Part shown: positions 63,110-64,000 of the stretch, piece by piece
Layout: every line of letters begins with the position of its first letter
Position numbering within the stretch: the first letter of the stretch is position 1
Origin: Notamacropus eugenii
Taxonomy: Eukaryota > Chordata > Mammalia > Diprotodontia > Macropodidae
Length of the DNA: 64,000 nt
NCBI RefSeq assembly: GCF_028372415.1
Contig: NC_092875.1
Location: 339,443,123 to 339,507,122, forward strand
Direction: 5' to 3'
Program-made: the position numbers and the translations under genes
The notes under the pieces: generated by a model
Seen by the model: only the letters and a program-made list of their open reading frames with translations
What the model was told of the DNA's origin: nothing
The model's database searches: none

Positions 63110-63595
63110 TTGATTGTGGTCTGTTCCTGGTCTGATATCAAAATGAATAAACTGAGAAAGTTAGGAATGAGCCCTATGTGTATGACTTAATTAACAGATA
63201 GGCATGGAGCATCCTCTTGTGTATTCAGCCTTGTTCTGAACACTAGTGGGTAGAGAAGAGAAGGAAAGGCAGTGTTGACCTTTGGGGAGCTCCTGGTAAA
63301 AGAAGCAAGACACACTCAGGGAAGAATGAGAAGACAATCCAGTGTATGATAGTTACTACTGTTCTGTGGGTCAGGATCCAATTACAGGGCTTCAGAAGAG
63401 GGAGACAGCAGCACAGAATAGAGGAGGCAAGGAAAGTAACCCTTGGTATGTGCTCCAGATGTCCTAAGTCATGGAAGCTGAGGTGCCCAGAATTCTGAGT
63501 TGTTGAGTATGCCTATAGGTCTACATGCCTCTGTCAAGATGAGCAGAAACAGCTGCCTTTTAACTAGAGAGATCTTTTCACTTTTCTATGTACAT
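63110..63595. other. Intron; reversed L2 piece at 63195-63300
   Basis: ATAGGCATGGAGCATCCTCT and CTTTGGGGAGCTCCTGGTAA suggest a decayed reversed L2. The rest is unassigned. Confidence 0.4.
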
Positions 63596-63609
63596 GATAC
63601 ATGATAGAC

Positions 63610-63780
63610 ATGAATACAAATCCCCATGGAGAGATACATACATGTGTGTGCATGCAGGTGCACATGTGTGTACATGTTTGTATATGTATGTGTGCATACC
63701 TGTAAAGTAACACATATGCTCTCTTACACACAGAATACTCACATATACCTGCAGACAGATACACATGTATGCCAGTGCAA
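63610..63780 (+). repeat. Degenerate TG/CA-rich block
   Basis: ACATGTGTGTGCATGCAGGT, GTTTGTATATGTATGTGTGC and later CA words; frames on both strands are repeat-derived. Confidence 0.85.
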
Positions 63781-63839
63781 GGGTGCACAAACATTTTCTC
63801 CCTTTCCTGGGCCCTATTGGAATTGAAAGAGAACTGTGA

Positions 63840-64000
63840 GCTCTGTAGGGACACCTGAAGATAAACTCCTGATTTCTGATTTCCAGAGCAATTTGGACAA
63901 GGTCCTCTGAAATGCATTAAAATGCTAATCACAACATCGACTGAAACTCTGTGGCATCAGCGGGAATCAGGCAGCAGGGTGACTTGGGGAGAAATCGAAA
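63840..64000. other. Repeat-free block at the window edge, candidate conserved non-coding element
   Basis: GAGCAATTTGGACAAGGTCC, GCATTAAAATGCTAATCACA, CATCGACTGAAACTCTGTGG. Continues past the window. Confidence 0.35.

Larger units (their letters stand above)
45746..64000 (+). other. CELF4: CELF4 intron, 5' portion (downstream of the exon)
   Basis: No downstream CELF exon (49 bases, starting with codons for M-N-R-P-I-Q) was found. The first 6.5 kb is clearly poorer in repeats than the rest of the window. Confidence 0.75.

Noticed and set aside
45746..64000. Search for the next CELF exon (49 bases, M-N-R-P-I-Q-V-K)
   Set aside because: No stretch encoding it was found; it is presumed to lie beyond the window.
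1..64000. Endogenous retrovirus or LTR
   Set aside because: No paired LTRs, primer-binding site or gag/pol motif was recognised.

Overview
The window reads as nuclear DNA of a marsupial mammal. Its repeats include many tRNA-derived SINEs of the marsupial Mar1/WALLSI type (RTE-derived tails ending in AAC runs), a second marsupial tRNA SINE of WSINE type, old therian MIR-type SINEs, decayed L2 LINEs on both strands, CR1/L3 ends, one L1 fragment and several non-autonomous DNA transposons. No bacterial or viral gene organisation is present. The species cannot be fixed from the sequence alone.

Only one coding segment can be supported: an 83-base exon at 45663-45745 on the + strand with a canonical AG acceptor and GT donor. 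It encodes the second half of the first RNA-recognition motif of a CELF-family RNA-binding protein; the residues C-E-R-E-S after the RNP1 octamer point to CELF4. The rest is read as intron on both sides: at least 45.6 kb upstream and 18 kb downstream. The next expected CELF exon (49 bases, starting with codons for M-N-R-P) was not found.

Layout. 1-25 kb: mostly SINE/L2 mosaic, with a 27-unit GGAA microsatellite (3.05 kb), a 22-bp minisatellite (4.7 kb), CA/GT microsatellites, and two low-repeat stretches (3.3 and 12.4 kb). 25.9-30.2 kb: an L2 copy split by an antisense L1 fragment. 30-40 kb: repeat mosaic. 40.6-45.6 kb: low-repeat segments, a CA-rich block with Z-DNA potential, a pyrimidine-rich tract, and a 430-bp purine tract ending about 115 bp before the exon. 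45.7-52.3 kb: unusually low in repeats, with several AT-rich, complex blocks that look like conserved non-coding elements. 52-64 kb: repeat mosaic again, with a further low-repeat block at 59.1-59.5 kb, an 80-bp palindromic mariner MITE at 63.0 kb and a last low-repeat block running off the right edge.

The remaining open reading frames are judged chance frames in repeats, purine/pyrimidine tracts or intron. No undescribed multi-gene system was seen. The most useful leads are the repeat-poor blocks around the CELF4 exon and the dated, nested transposon insertions.
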